DNA from: JAQUCI01 sp034932685
GTDB lineage: Bacteria; Bacillota_I; Bacilli_A; Erysipelotrichales; Erysipelotrichaceae
Assembly: GCA_034932685.1 (NCBI GenBank)
Contig: JAYFOM010000015.1
Location: forward strand, 3,346 to 67,345
Length of the DNA: 64,000 nt
Direction of reading: 5' to 3'
Both the position numbers and the translations under genes were made by a program. A model generated the notes under the pieces. The model made no database searches, was not told where the DNA came from, and worked only from the letters and a program-made list of their open reading frames with translations. Positions 34,155 through 43,070 of the stretch are shown one piece after another; position 1 is the first letter of the stretch, and each line of letters opens with the position of its first letter.

Positions 34155-34497
34155 TCTTGGCGTTTTTACAAATGGCGCTGAAGGCTTTTGGATCATGGAT
34201 CGCTATTTCTGATAACATCTTGCGATTCATTTCAATACCTGCTAGCTTTAAACCAAACATTAACTGTGAATAACTAAGCTCGTTCATTCTGGCTGCCGCA
34301 TTGATACGAGCAATCCATAATTTACGCATCTCTCTTTTCAGACGTTTACGATCAATATATGAATAACGTAATGAGCGCATTACCTGCTCATTAGCGGTTC
34401 TATAAATCGTATGTTTACTGCCGAAATAACCTTTCGCCAGCTTTAAAACTTTTTTTCTGCGTGCACGTGATGCAACGCTATTTTTTACTCTTGGCAT
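34138..34497 (-). CDS. rplT: 50S ribosomal protein bL20
   Basis: 119 residues, early-assembly 23S-binding protein; the N terminus M-P-R-V-K-N-S-V-A-S-R-A-R-R-K-K is the basic extension. In Firmicutes L20 represses its own infC-rpmI-rplT operon through a leader RNA, consistent with the leader at 35254-35391. Confidence 0.97.
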   Translation of the reverse strand: MPRVKNSVASRARRKKVLKLAKGYFGSKHTIYRTANEQVMRSLRYSYIDRKRLKREMRKLWIARINAAARMNELSYSQLMFGLKLAGIEMNRKMLSEIAIHDPKAFSAICKNAKKALKK

Positions 34498-34511
34498 TTA
34501 TACTTTCCTCC

Positions 34512-34706
34512 CTATCGTTGAATCAACAGTTTGATCCGCTTGAAATCACTGCTACTGATCAATCCTGATTTTCTCAATTTACGTTTTTGTTTTTGGGTCT
34601 TATAGGGAGCGCGGTGTGATGTATAAGCGTGACTTCTTTTTAATTTGCCACTTCCTGTAACTTTGACTCTTTTAGCCATCGCTCTTTTTGTCTTCATCTT
34701 TGGCAT
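34512..34706 (-). CDS. rpmI: 50S ribosomal protein bL35
   Basis: 64 residues starting M-P-K-M-K-T-K-R-A-M-A-K-R, standard for bL35. The open frame extends further upstream into infC, but the ATG at 34706 has AGGAGG upstream and gives the normal length. Middle gene of infC-rpmI-rplT. Confidence 0.97.
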   Translation of the reverse strand: MPKMKTKRAMAKRVKVTGSGKLKRSHAYTSHRAPYKTQKQKRKLRKSGLISSSDFKRIKLLIQR

Positions 34707-34725
34707 ATACTGTTTCCTCCTGAAT

Positions 34726-35253
34726 TTATTTCTTCTTTGGTGAGATAACAACTGACATGGTATTACCTTCAAGTTTAGGCGGTTTCTCAACTGATGATAT
34801 ATCGCTTAACTTTTCAATAAAGCTATTCATTACTTTACGTCCGACTTCAAGTCTAGTGATTAAACGCCCTCTAAAGCGCATATCAGCTTTAACCTTAAGT
34901 CCGTCATCTAACCAACCACGAGCTTGTTTCAATTTTGTCTCAAAATCGTGGACATCGATAACTGGTGATAAACGCAATGGTTTAACTTCGGTTACATGTT
35001 GATGACGCTTAGCCTCTTTGGTCTTTTTTTGTTGTTCAAAACGATAACGACCATAGTCAAGGATTTTACATACCGGCGGGGTTGCGGCTGGTGCGACACA
35101 GAAAAGATCAAGATCATATTCATAAGCTTTCGCTAATGCTTCTCGACGCATTAGGATGCCTAACTGTTCACCTTCCGGTCCAATGACTAAAACCTCTTTA
35201 AATCGGATATTCTCATTGACTAGTTCTTCTGTTACGTTTCTTTTGTTACTAAT
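34726..35253 (-). CDS. infC: translation initiation factor IF-3
   Basis: About 175 residues. N-domain N-E-N-I-R-F-K-E-V-L-V-I, linker and C-domain with D-D-G-L-K-V-K-A-D-M-R-F-R-G-R. No ATG is available. A GTG at 35262 overlaps the GGAGG itself, whereas an ATT (AUU) at 35253 stands 8 nt after it. IF-3 genes classically use AUU so that IF-3, which rejects non-standard starts, limits its own synthesis; the AUU is therefore taken as the start. Confidence 0.93.
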   Translation of the reverse strand: MSNKRNVTEELVNENIRFKEVLVIGPEGEQLGILMRREALAKAYEYDLDLFCVAPAATPPVCKILDYGRYRFEQQKKTKEAKRHQHVTEVKPLRLSPVIDVHDFETKLKQARGWLDDGLKVKADMRFRGRLITRLEVGRKVMNSFIEKLSDISSVEKPPKLEGNTMSVVISPKKK

Positions 35254-35391
35254 ATTATCCACCTCCGTTTGATAAATAAAAAGCGAGTGCAGTACACTCG
35301 CATAAATAACATCATTGTGTTATAGCCTTTACCCATGTCCTAAGGTCATCGGGTGAGAAGAGTGCTTCTGCTTTCTACTATTAATTATCGC
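35254..35391 (-). promoter_or_regulatory. infC-operon leader, probably L20-responsive
   Basis: About 138 nt of untranslated RNA between the promoter and infC. It carries several pairing segments and ends with a canonical terminator: GCGAGTG and CACTCGC (35301-35283) followed by T5, positioned before the IF-3 start. This matches the L20 leader attenuator layout of Bacilli. I could not verify the covariance model. Confidence 0.72.
35278..35301 (-). terminator. attenuator terminator within the infC leader
   Basis: 7-bp perfect GC-rich stem, 5-nt loop and T5 on the minus strand, located 25-48 nt upstream of the infC start codon. Its formation would stop transcription before the operon. Confidence 0.85.
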
Positions 35392-35397
35392 TTTACA

Positions 35398-35426
35398 ATG
35401 ATAGCACCATTACTTTAAACTGTCAA
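35398..35426 (-). promoter_or_regulatory. promoter of infC-rpmI-rplT, inside the 3' end of tag
   Basis: TTGACA (35426-35421), exactly 17 bp, then TATCAT (35403-35398). The -35 is built from the Phe-Asp-Ser codons at the end of the upstream tag gene. Confidence 0.85.
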
Positions 35427-35982
35427 ACATTTGCTTTTCACCTTTATATTTAAAGCAATCTGGTTGATGTGAATTGATTAAGCCAACTGCTTGTAAATAC
35501 GCAAACAAAGTAACTGAACCCAAAAACTTAAATCCTCTTTGTTTTAGATCATGAGCTAGATGATCTGAAATCTCATTTTTAGTTAAGTATAGATCTTTGG
35601 GAAATATTACTTCATTATCAACAAAAGACCAAAGATAATCACTAAATGATCCTAGCTCATTTTTGAGTTTGATAAAAGCATTCGCATTAGCGATCGTTGC
35701 TAATATCTTGGCTTTGTTACGAACAATTCCTTCATCGTTCATTAATGCATTAATCTTAACTTCATCATATCCACTGATCCTTGTTGGATCAAAACCATCA
35801 AAAGCTTGATAAAAATTACTTCTCTTCTTCAAAATGATATACCACGATAAACCACTATGAAACATTTCAAGAATTAACATCGCAAATAACTGACCATCAT
35901 CATAAACTGGCACACCCCACTCATGGTCATGATAATCTTGATATAGTTTATCTGCATTTATTACCCAATCACATCTATTCAT
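35410..35982 (-). CDS. tag: DNA-3-methyladenine glycosylase I
   Basis: 190 residues. Base-excision repair enzyme for 3-methyladenine. Family motifs: C-D-W-V near the start, Y-H-D-H-E-W-G-V-P-V (zinc and active-site residues), E-M-F-H-S-G-L-S-W and the late H-Q-P-D-C zinc ligands. The ATG at 35982 is chosen: it starts M-N-R-C-D-W as in relatives and has AGGA upstream, overlapping the xerC stop by 8 nt. Confidence 0.93.
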   Translation of the reverse strand: MNRCDWVINADKLYQDYHDHEWGVPVYDDGQLFAMLILEMFHSGLSWYIILKKRSNFYQAFDGFDPTRISGYDEVKINALMNDEGIVRNKAKILATIANANAFIKLKNELGSFSDYLWSFVDNEVIFPKDLYLTKNEISDHLAHDLKQRGFKFLGSVTLFAYLQAVGLINSHQPDCFKYKGEKQMFDSLK

Positions 35983-36895
35983 GATCAATAATCCTAGCTC
36001 TTGGGTGAGCTTGATCATAAGTACGTCTTAATCGATCAGCACTCACATGCGTATAGATTTGTGTCGTTGATAGATTTTGATGACCTAATAGTTCTTGTAC
36101 CATTCTAAGATCTGCGCCATTATCCAACAAATGTGTCGCAAATGAATGTCTAAACATATGAGGATGAATATTATAATTAAGTCCAGCAACTTGTGCTTGT
36201 TTATTTAGAATATACTGAACTCCTCTAGCACTTAATTGATCCCCATCCTTATTTACAAATAGATAGTTATGTTTTTTAGCGTTTAAAAGTGATATACGTT
36301 CTTGATCAATATATGTTTTTAAATATAAACTTACTTCCTCATAAAACGGAACAATTCTTTCCTTACTACCCTTACCAACTACATGGGTTATCATTTCGAA
36401 ATAATCGATATCTTCAAGTCGAAGTGTGATAACTTCACTAACCCTTAGACCACAAGCATACATCAACTCCATCAAAGCTTTATTACGCTTACCAAATGGT
36501 AGATCTGTATCAATCGATTCAAGTAAGTTCGCCATTTCTTCATAGTATAAAAACTCTGGTAATTTACGACTGGTCTTTATCGTTTGAATTCTCATAAAGG
36601 GATTATCTTCAAAATCATAAAATTCTATCAAAAACCGGTAAAAAGAACGAAGTGATGATAAATGACGTGCAACTGTTTTGTTGTTGCGAGGTTTGTTTGT
36701 TTTTTGATTTGTACGCAAATCACGTAAATAATTAGCGACAACCACACGATCGACTAACTTTAGATCATTGATCGCCTCTGCTTGTAGAAAAAGTAAAAAG
36801 CGCTCGATATCATTTTGATAACTAATGAGCGTGTTTATTGATCCCGTGTTTTTAGTGTTTTGATATTTTATAAAATCCTCTAAATATTTTTCCAT
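35975..36895 (-). CDS. xerC: tyrosine recombinase XerC/XerD
   Basis: Resolves chromosome dimers at dif. 306 residues: N-terminal SAM-like core-binding domain (1-100) and catalytic domain with R151 (G-L-R-V-S-E), K175, H246 and R249 (H-x-x-R), H272 (L-G-H) and nucleophile Y281. Its position after topA-trmFO matches XerC (CodV) of Bacilli. No integron- or phage-like neighbours, so it is housekeeping. Confidence 0.9.
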   Translation of the reverse strand: MEKYLEDFIKYQNTKNTGSINTLISYQNDIERFLLFLQAEAINDLKLVDRVVVANYLRDLRTNQKTNKPRNNKTVARHLSSLRSFYRFLIEFYDFEDNPFMRIQTIKTSRKLPEFLYYEEMANLLESIDTDLPFGKRNKALMELMYACGLRVSEVITLRLEDIDYFEMITHVVGKGSKERIVPFYEEVSLYLKTYIDQERISLLNAKKHNYLFVNKDGDQLSARGVQYILNKQAQVAGLNYNIHPHMFRHSFATHLLDNGADLRMVQELLGHQNLSTTQIYTHVSADRLRRTYDQAHPRARIIDHE

Positions 36896-38178
36896 CTTTC
36901 GCTATATGGTTTAATAATGCTTAAAGCTTGATTGCCGTAAGCTTCCTTTCGTGATCTTTTATCAGTTTCGATATTCAAACGCATGATACCAAAATTTGCA
37001 TTCATAGGTTGAAAATTCTTTGGATCAGCATTTGTGATATAGTTTGCCATTGCACCAATCATTGTAGTATTTGGTAGATCCATTAATGGTTGATCATTTA
37101 AAAATAGAGCCATATTTATCCCAGCTAACAAGCCACTAGCTGCACTTTCAATATAACCTTCAACACCAGTTATCTGACCTGCAAAGAATAAATCTTTTCG
37201 CTCTTTTGTTTGATAGGTGTTATTAAGAATTTTAGGGGAATTTAAATAAGTATTGCGATGCATTACACCAAGACGAGCAAACTCAGCTTGATGCAGTCCT
37301 GGTATCATTTTAAACACTCGTTGTTGTTCACCATAAGTAAGATGAGTTTGAAAACCAACCATATTATAAAGACTAGCAATCGCATTATCTTGACGTAATT
37401 GTACAACAGCATACGGTTTTTTATCAGACTCACTTAATCCAACTGGTTTTAATGGACCAAAGAGCATCGTTTTTATACCTCTTTTTGCCATCTCCTCTAT
37501 CGGCATGCAACCTTCAAAGAAAACTTCCTTTTCAAACTCTTTAAGTTTTATTGTTTGCGCATTAATAAGTTCATGATAAAACGCAAAAAATGTTTCTTTG
37601 TCCATAGGTAGATTTATGTAGTCATCACCACCCTTGTCATATCTTGATTTATAATAAGCAATTGAAAAATCAATTGAATCCTTAATAATGATAGGAGCGA
37701 CTGCATCGTAAAAATATAAAAAATCACTCTTTACAAAAGTTGCGATACCCTTAGCTAATTTATCACTTGTAAGTGGACCACTAGCTACAATCAATGGCCC
37801 ATCTATCAGTTTGGTTGCTTCTTGATTTATCACATTGATCAAAGGATGATTTTTAATAACTTCGGTTATCCTTTGTGCAAACCCTTCGCGATCAACAGCT
37901 AAAGCACTACCAGATGGAATTGCAGTTTCATCTGCTATCTTCATGATCAATGAATCAAAATGGCGCATTTCTTCTTTTAAAACTCCAACCGCATTTAATA
38001 AAGAATTGCTCCTAAAAGAGTTAGAGCACACAAGTTCAGCAAATAGATCAGTTTGATGAGCAAGCGTTTGCTTTATTGGTCGCATTTCAATCAAATCAAC
38101 AGTGATACCTTTTTTAACCAACTGCCACGCTGCTTCACATCCCGCTAAACCAGCACCAATGATCGTTACTTTCTTCAC
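36880..38178 (-). CDS. trmFO: folate-dependent tRNA m5U54 methyltransferase TrmFO
   Basis: 432 residues. The FAD-binding N terminus G-A-G-L-A-G-C-E-A-A-W at 8-18, the catalytic-region G-C-M-P-I-E-E-M-A-K-R-G and the C-terminal G-V-E-G-Y-I-E-S-A-A-S-G-L are typical. It makes ribothymidine at position 54 with methylene-tetrahydrofolate. Overlaps topA by 4 nt and xerC by 16 nt. Confidence 0.96.
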   Translation of the reverse strand: MKKVTIIGAGLAGCEAAWQLVKKGITVDLIEMRPIKQTLAHQTDLFAELVCSNSFRSNSLLNAVGVLKEEMRHFDSLIMKIADETAIPSGSALAVDREGFAQRITEVIKNHPLINVINQEATKLIDGPLIVASGPLTSDKLAKGIATFVKSDFLYFYDAVAPIIIKDSIDFSIAYYKSRYDKGGDDYINLPMDKETFFAFYHELINAQTIKLKEFEKEVFFEGCMPIEEMAKRGIKTMLFGPLKPVGLSESDKKPYAVVQLRQDNAIASLYNMVGFQTHLTYGEQQRVFKMIPGLHQAEFARLGVMHRNTYLNSPKILNNTYQTKERKDLFFAGQITGVEGYIESAASGLLAGINMALFLNDQPLMDLPNTTMIGAMANYITNADPKNFQPMNANFGIMRLNIETDKRSRKEAYGNQALSIIKPYSERWKNI

Positions 38179-40193
38179 TTATTTTTACCTTTGCGAACCG
38201 TTTTCTTGCTATTTTCATCTTGTTGGATATATCGACACTTGGGAAAAGCACTACACCCAACAAAATAGGTATTATAGCGGCTTTTACGTTTTACCAATTC
38301 ACTACCACATTGTGGACATTTGATTCCTAATAATTCAGGTGCTTCTTTTGGCTTATCCGATGCCATCTTACGGGTATATTTACAAGTTGGAAAATTACCG
38401 CATGAAATGAACTTACCAAAACGTCCTAAACGATAGACTAAATCGCCACCACAATCAGGACAAGTCTCACCAACTTTTTCAGCTTCCTTTTTTTCCATCT
38501 TCTCGTATGCATTATTCACTAATGGAATAAAACAATCATAAAACGCCCTTAATACTTCAACATTAATTTGTTTGCCTTCAGCGATCAAATCTAAATCATT
38601 TTCCATATTAGCGGTATATTTGACATTTATGATGTTGCTAAAAAATTCACTTAGTTTTTCATCAGTCAGAAATCCTTGCTCTGTTGGAATAAAAACCTTT
38701 GTTTTTGATCCCTCACTACTTTTGGTCAAATCAACATACTTGCGGTCAATGATCGTATCAATGATAAAAGCGTAAGTACTTGGTCTACCAATACCCAATT
38801 CTTCTAAACTTTTGATCAATCTAGCTTCGCTATATCTTAGTGGTGGTTCTGTGAAGTGTTGCTTACCATATACTTTGTCAATTGGCATTACTTCTTCATT
38901 CTCAACAAAAACAGGTATAATTTCGTTTTTACTAGTTTCATAATCACCATATATTTTTAAATAACCATCAAATATCATTACACTTCCGTTGGCGTTGAAC
39001 TCGTATTCATGTTGTTTTAAGATAACATTTAGTGTTTCAAACTTAGCAGGAGCCATTAACGCCGCGAGCGCTCTTGAATAAATAAGCTTATAAAGACGAT
39101 ATTGATCATTAGTCAAAGATGCTTTGATTTTTTCAGGGTCATTATTTATATTAGTAGGTCTAATTGCTTCATGAGCATCTTGTGAGTTACTATCGTTTTT
39201 ACTCTTATAGAAACCTAAGTATTCCTTACCATGATCAGCGACAATTTTAGCTTGTGCTGACTTAATAAAGGTATCACTCATACGAGTTGAGTCGGTACGC
39301 ATATATGTGATCAAACCTTGTAACTCACCATTTATTTCAATACCTTCATACAAACGTTGCGCATTAACCATTGTTTTTTTCGCAGAGAAATTCAGTTTTG
39401 TTGAAGCCTCTTGTTGCAAAGTTGATGTTATAAATGGTAACTTAGCAAGTCTTTGCGCAGTACGTTTCTTAACCGATGATACAACAAACGCTTTATCACA
39501 ACGATCGATTATAGTTTGAGCAGCCTCGCTATTGGCTACTTCAGCCTTCTTACCATTGATTTTTGTTAAATCAGCGGTAACTTTTATTTCATCACGCTTA
39601 AAATCCGCATGAACACTCCAATATTCTTCACTTATAAATGCTTGGATTTCTTTTTCTTTTTCACAAATCAGTTTTAATGCTACTGACTGTACACGTCCAG
39701 CTGATTTGCTTTTAATCTTTGATTTTAATAGTGACGACAACTTAAATCCAATAATGCGATCAAGTATTCTTCTTGTTTCTTGTGATCGCACTAAATCCAT
39801 ATCTACACTTCGTGGATTATCAAATGCAGCGATAACTGCATCTTTTGTTATTTCGTTAAAAATAACCCTGTTCATATCATTGATATCAAGGTTTAATTCT
39901 TCTGCTAAATGCCACGAAATAGCTTCCCCTTCACGATCAGGGTCGGTAGCTAAATAAACTTTATCTGCTTTTTTTGCTTTTTGTTTAAGCTGCTTTACTA
40001 CGTCTTTTTTTTCTGAATTGATCACATATGTAGCTTTAAAGTCATTATCAACATCAACGCCTAAAGCGCCTTTACCTTTTTTAGCTAAATCTCTTATATG
40101 TCCTTTACTTGATACGACTTCATAGCCATCACCAAGATACTTTTCAATTGTTTTTGATTTTGATGGAGATTCCACTATTACCAGTTTATGCAT
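38175..40193 (-). CDS. topA: DNA topoisomerase I
   Basis: Type IA enzyme relaxing negative supercoils. 672 residues: TOPRIM domain (V-E-S-P-S-K-S-K-T-I and D-P-D-R-E-G-E at 84-90), catalytic Y297 in T-Y-M-R-T-D-S, and two C-terminal four-cysteine zinc ribbons (C-P-D-C...C and C-P-Q-C...C) with a basic tail. It has its own TTGACA promoter and heads topA-trmFO-xerC-tag. Confidence 0.97.
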   Translation of the reverse strand: MHKLVIVESPSKSKTIEKYLGDGYEVVSSKGHIRDLAKKGKGALGVDVDNDFKATYVINSEKKDVVKQLKQKAKKADKVYLATDPDREGEAISWHLAEELNLDINDMNRVIFNEITKDAVIAAFDNPRSVDMDLVRSQETRRILDRIIGFKLSSLLKSKIKSKSAGRVQSVALKLICEKEKEIQAFISEEYWSVHADFKRDEIKVTADLTKINGKKAEVANSEAAQTIIDRCDKAFVVSSVKKRTAQRLAKLPFITSTLQQEASTKLNFSAKKTMVNAQRLYEGIEINGELQGLITYMRTDSTRMSDTFIKSAQAKIVADHGKEYLGFYKSKNDSNSQDAHEAIRPTNINNDPEKIKASLTNDQYRLYKLIYSRALAALMAPAKFETLNVILKQHEYEFNANGSVMIFDGYLKIYGDYETSKNEIIPVFVENEEVMPIDKVYGKQHFTEPPLRYSEARLIKSLEELGIGRPSTYAFIIDTIIDRKYVDLTKSSEGSKTKVFIPTEQGFLTDEKLSEFFSNIINVKYTANMENDLDLIAEGKQINVEVLRAFYDCFIPLVNNAYEKMEKKEAEKVGETCPDCGGDLVYRLGRFGKFISCGNFPTCKYTRKMASDKPKEAPELLGIKCPQCGSELVKRKSRYNTYFVGCSAFPKCRYIQQDENSKKTVRKGKNK

Positions 40194-40216
40194 ATTTATA
40201 CCTCTTGTTCTATATA

Positions 40217-40245
40217 TTAATAAATAATTTTATGTGATTTGTCAA
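40217..40245 (-). promoter_or_regulatory. promoter of topA
   Basis: TTGACA (40245-40240), 17-bp spacer, TATTAA (40222-40217), in the gap between dprA and topA. Confidence 0.75.
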
Positions 40246-40253
40246 ATAGAGTA

Positions 40254-40985
40254 TTAAATATTATTCAAATCATCAATACATGTTATCACATTTGCCCCCT
40301 GTTTGATAAGATAATTACATCCACTTTCGATATCGCATAATGGATGTGGCACAACATATATATCTCGATTCAATTCAAGTGCTTCATTTACTGTTAACAT
40401 TGTACCACTTCGCATACCCGCTTGTGTTACGATCAAACATTGTCCTAATGCGGCTATCAATCGATTGCGAAAAGGAAAATATTGTTTTAATGGCGCTGTC
40501 ATACCGGGATATTCACTAATTAGTAATTGTTCATCATACATTTGGTAATAAAGATTTGTATTACTCAAAGGATAGATACGATCAATACCACAACCAAGCA
40601 CACCTATTGAACTACCAATATGATTAGCAGTCACATGAGCAATACAATCAATACCCTTAGCCATGCCACTAACTATTACATACTCAGATGCTAGTTTTGA
40701 AACTATTTTCTCAGTGATCGCTTTACCGTAATCATTAGTTAAACGTGAACCGACAATAGCGATTTTTTTATATTTTAGAAGTTTGACATTACCACGATAA
40801 AACACAACATAAGGAGGATCTTTAAGTTCGTTGAATTCAAGAGGATACTCTTGATCCAAACATGTAAAATATGCTTGATCGTATTTCACCTTTTCAAATA
40901 ACTCATTTTTAGTTATTGCCTGTTTGATCTTGTTATAATTACCGTTATATTTTAAAGCATAGGCTAATAACTGCATTCTATCCAT
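40254..40985 (-). CDS. dprA: DprA single-strand DNA-processing protein
   Basis: Loads RecA on incoming transforming DNA. About 243 residues: the Rossmann-like core carries V-G-S-R-L-T-N-D-Y-G, S-G-M-A-K-G-I-D, the G-C-G-I-D-R-I-Y-P loop and Q-A-G-M-R-S-G-T. The protein stops after the core and lacks the C-terminal winged helix present in longer family members. The start at M-D-R-M-Q (40985) has GGTGAT upstream. Together with comEA and comEC it indicates transformation capacity. Confidence 0.92.
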   Translation of the reverse strand: MDRMQLLAYALKYNGNYNKIKQAITKNELFEKVKYDQAYFTCLDQEYPLEFNELKDPPYVVFYRGNVKLLKYKKIAIVGSRLTNDYGKAITEKIVSKLASEYVIVSGMAKGIDCIAHVTANHIGSSIGVLGCGIDRIYPLSNTNLYYQMYDEQLLISEYPGMTAPLKQYFPFRNRLIAALGQCLIVTQAGMRSGTMLTVNEALELNRDIYVVPHPLCDIESGCNYLIKQGANVITCIDDLNNI

Positions 40986-41008
40986 TTTATCACCCATATA
41001 ATATAAAC

Positions 41009-41046
41009 AAAAAAAAGAATAAGACCTATTAGTACTTAATTCTTTT
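41009..41046 (-). terminator. probable terminator after rnhB
   Basis: On the minus strand AAAAGAAT and ATTCTTTT arms pair with one bulged base, extended by AAG/CTT around an 11-nt loop, and end in eight Ts. The stem overlaps the rnhB stop. Confidence 0.5.
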
Positions 41047-41634
41047 ACTGTTAAAAACCGGATTATAAGTTAAGCGATGAATTGGTGTATAACCATATTG
41101 TTGTAATGCGGCCACATGCTTCTTAGTTGGATATCCTTTATTACTTTTAAAATCATATTCAGGATATAAGTTATCATATTCATACATTATGCGATCTCTT
41201 TCAACCTTAGCTAAAATACTAGCAGCCGCAATTGAAATACTTTTATCGTCACCTTTTATAATTGATAAAACATTTTTATCACACGCTAAAGGCATAGCAT
41301 CAACCAATACATTTGTTGCTGGTAATAACTCTGCGATATCATTCATTGCTCTTTTTGTTGCTTGATAAATGTTAAGATCATCAATAATCTTTGGATCGAT
41401 AATATTAATGTAAAATGCGATTGCCTCATTACAAATTATTTTATAAAGTAATTCTCTTTTCTTAGAACTTAACTTTTTTGAATCAATAATATCAGGATGA
41501 AAAAAGCCAATAGGCAAGATAACCCCTGCAACTAGCAAAGGCCCAGCTAAAGGACCTCTTCCTGCTTCATCAATACCAATAACTTCTTCCTGTTTTTGCC
41601 AATAATCACGCTCATAACACAACATATCATTCAT
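41029..41634 (-). CDS. rnhB: ribonuclease HII
   Basis: Removes ribonucleotides from DNA. 201 residues with I-G-I-D-E-A-G-R-G-P-L-A-G-P at about 19-32 (D and E catalytic), the D-S-K-K-L-S motif near 53, V-D-A near 113 and A-S-I-L-A-K-V-E-R-D near 137. Overlaps rbgA by 8 nt. Confidence 0.96.
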   Translation of the reverse strand: MNDMLCYERDYWQKQEEVIGIDEAGRGPLAGPLLVAGVILPIGFFHPDIIDSKKLSSKKRELLYKIICNEAIAFYINIIDPKIIDDLNIYQATKRAMNDIAELLPATNVLVDAMPLACDKNVLSIIKGDDKSISIAAASILAKVERDRIMYEYDNLYPEYDFKSNKGYPTKKHVAALQQYGYTPIHRLTYNPVFNSKRIKY

Positions 41635-42466
41635 GATAAAGTTCCCATGTTAAAGGTCCTAACTGATCATTTCTGATGTCTTTTAAGATACTATCTATTG
41701 TTCTTTTCAAATCAAGACCTTTGGTCGTGATATATCCTCTATTCTTTGCGATTGATTCTAATACTTGATGAGAATCAAGTGTTACTTTAATATCATAGCG
41801 TTCAATAAGTTTTTCAGGATAACTTTCTATTAGTCTTTCAAGCCCAAAGGTCAAAACATCATCAATAAGGATTGCTTCATCGTTGATAGCCCCAGTTAGA
41901 GCAAGATACATTCCAGTAATCTGATCGTCAAATTTTGGCCATAAAACACCTGGTGTATCAATTAATTGTAGGGTTTCATTTACTACGATTAACTTTAATG
42001 CTCTTGTTACGCCTGGTTTATTTGCAGTTTGAGCAACTTTTCGTTTAGCTAAACGATTGATCAATGTTGATTTACCAACATTTGGTATTCCAACTACCAT
42101 AGCTCTTATTGCACGTGGATTAATCCCTTTACTACGCATTTTTTCATGTTTTTCACGCATTACTTCAAGGCACGCACTAGTTATAGGATTAATAAGTTTA
42201 TCTTTATTTAAATCAAAAGCTAGTGTAATATTTTTTTCATTCAAGTGTTTTAACCACTTTGCTGTCTCTTGTGGATCGGCTTTATCCTTTTTTGTTAGGA
42301 TCACAAGTCTTGGTTTACTAACACTAATACTTTCAAGTAAAGGATTACAACTAGCATTAGGTATACGCGCATCTCTTAATTCAATGACCATATCAACCGC
42401 TTTAAGTTTTTCGCTCATTTCTTTTCGAGCTTTGGCCATATGACCAGGAAACCATTGAATACTCAT
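41627..42466 (-). CDS. rbgA: ribosome biogenesis GTPase RbgA (YlqF)
   Basis: Circularly permuted GTPase needed for late 50S assembly. The G4 motif L-T-K-K-D-K-A-D (about 56-63) precedes the G1 P-loop G-I-P-N-V-G-K-S-T (about 126-134), and G3 D-T-P-G-V-L-W-P follows. 279 residues. Directly abuts lepB. Confidence 0.95.
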   Translation of the reverse strand: MSIQWFPGHMAKARKEMSEKLKAVDMVIELRDARIPNASCNPLLESISVSKPRLVILTKKDKADPQETAKWLKHLNEKNITLAFDLNKDKLINPITSACLEVMREKHEKMRSKGINPRAIRAMVVGIPNVGKSTLINRLAKRKVAQTANKPGVTRALKLIVVNETLQLIDTPGVLWPKFDDQITGMYLALTGAINDEAILIDDVLTFGLERLIESYPEKLIERYDIKVTLDSHQVLESIAKNRGYITTKGLDLKRTIDSILKDIRNDQLGPLTWELYHE

Positions 42467-43005
42467 TAATACCCTCCAAAATCCTTAAACGGCCATAGAA
42501 CGAAAACACCTTTACTAATGATCTGACTTTGATCAAAGGTACCATAATGACGCGAATCAGTTGAGTTAGGGCGATTATCCCCCATTAAGAAATATTCATC
42601 ACTTGCTAATACGAAGCATTTAATATTTGAAGTGAAATTTCGATTATTAGTCACATTTGGTTGTAAGAAATCTTCAGCAATGTATTCATCATTGATATAA
42701 AGACGATCATTATCATAACATAGCTTTTCATTTGGTAATCCAATGACCCTTTTAACAAGATGCTCACCATTATATTCAAGTTTTACAACAACAATATCAA
42801 AGCGTTCAATACCACTGATCTTCACACCGATAATATTTGAAAAACCCGTATCACCATCATGCAATGTTGGATACATACTACTACCATATACTCTAACTGG
42901 TTTAAAAAAGAATGAAGTCGCGATAAAGACCAAAATAAAAGCTATTATTGCGGTCTGAACTAACTCAAGTATCTCTGATTTAACTTTGTTTTTCTTTGTT
43001 TTCAT
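42466..43005 (-). CDS. lepB: signal peptidase I
   Basis: Type I leader peptidase, 179 residues. One N-terminal membrane segment (about 17-34), catalytic S43 in G-S-S-M-Y-P-T-L and K85 in H-L-V-K-R-V-I-G, then G-D-N-R-P-N-S-x-D-S-R-H-Y-G. The ATG at 43005 follows AAGGATG; an upstream in-frame start would add a poor extension. A terminator separates it from rplS, yet the order rplS-lepB-rbgA-rnhB is typical of Firmicutes. Confidence 0.95.
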   Translation of the reverse strand: MKTKKNKVKSEILELVQTAIIAFILVFIATSFFFKPVRVYGSSMYPTLHDGDTGFSNIIGVKISGIERFDIVVVKLEYNGEHLVKRVIGLPNEKLCYDNDRLYINDEYIAEDFLQPNVTNNRNFTSNIKCFVLASDEYFLMGDNRPNSTDSRHYGTFDQSQIISKGVFVLWPFKDFGGY

Positions 43006-43046
43006 GTTATCATCCTTAATCATTATATCATACAACATTGCCAAAA

Positions 43047-43070
43047 AAGAAAAACCGGTAATCCGGTTTT
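43047..43070 (-). terminator. terminator between rplS and lepB
   Basis: AAAACCGG (43051-43058) pairs with CCGGTTTT (43063-43070), loop of 4, followed on the minus strand by a T-rich run. It insulates the ribosomal protein gene from lepB. Confidence 0.82.

Noticed and set aside
35254..35262. GTG at 35262 as the infC start
   Set aside because: It is embedded in the GGAGG ribosome-binding site; the AUU nine bases later has proper spacing and fits the known habit of infC.
36880..36895. Xer recombinase as an integron or phage integrase
   Set aside because: It follows topA-trmFO as in Bacilli, has normal XerC length, and no attachment site or cassette array is nearby.
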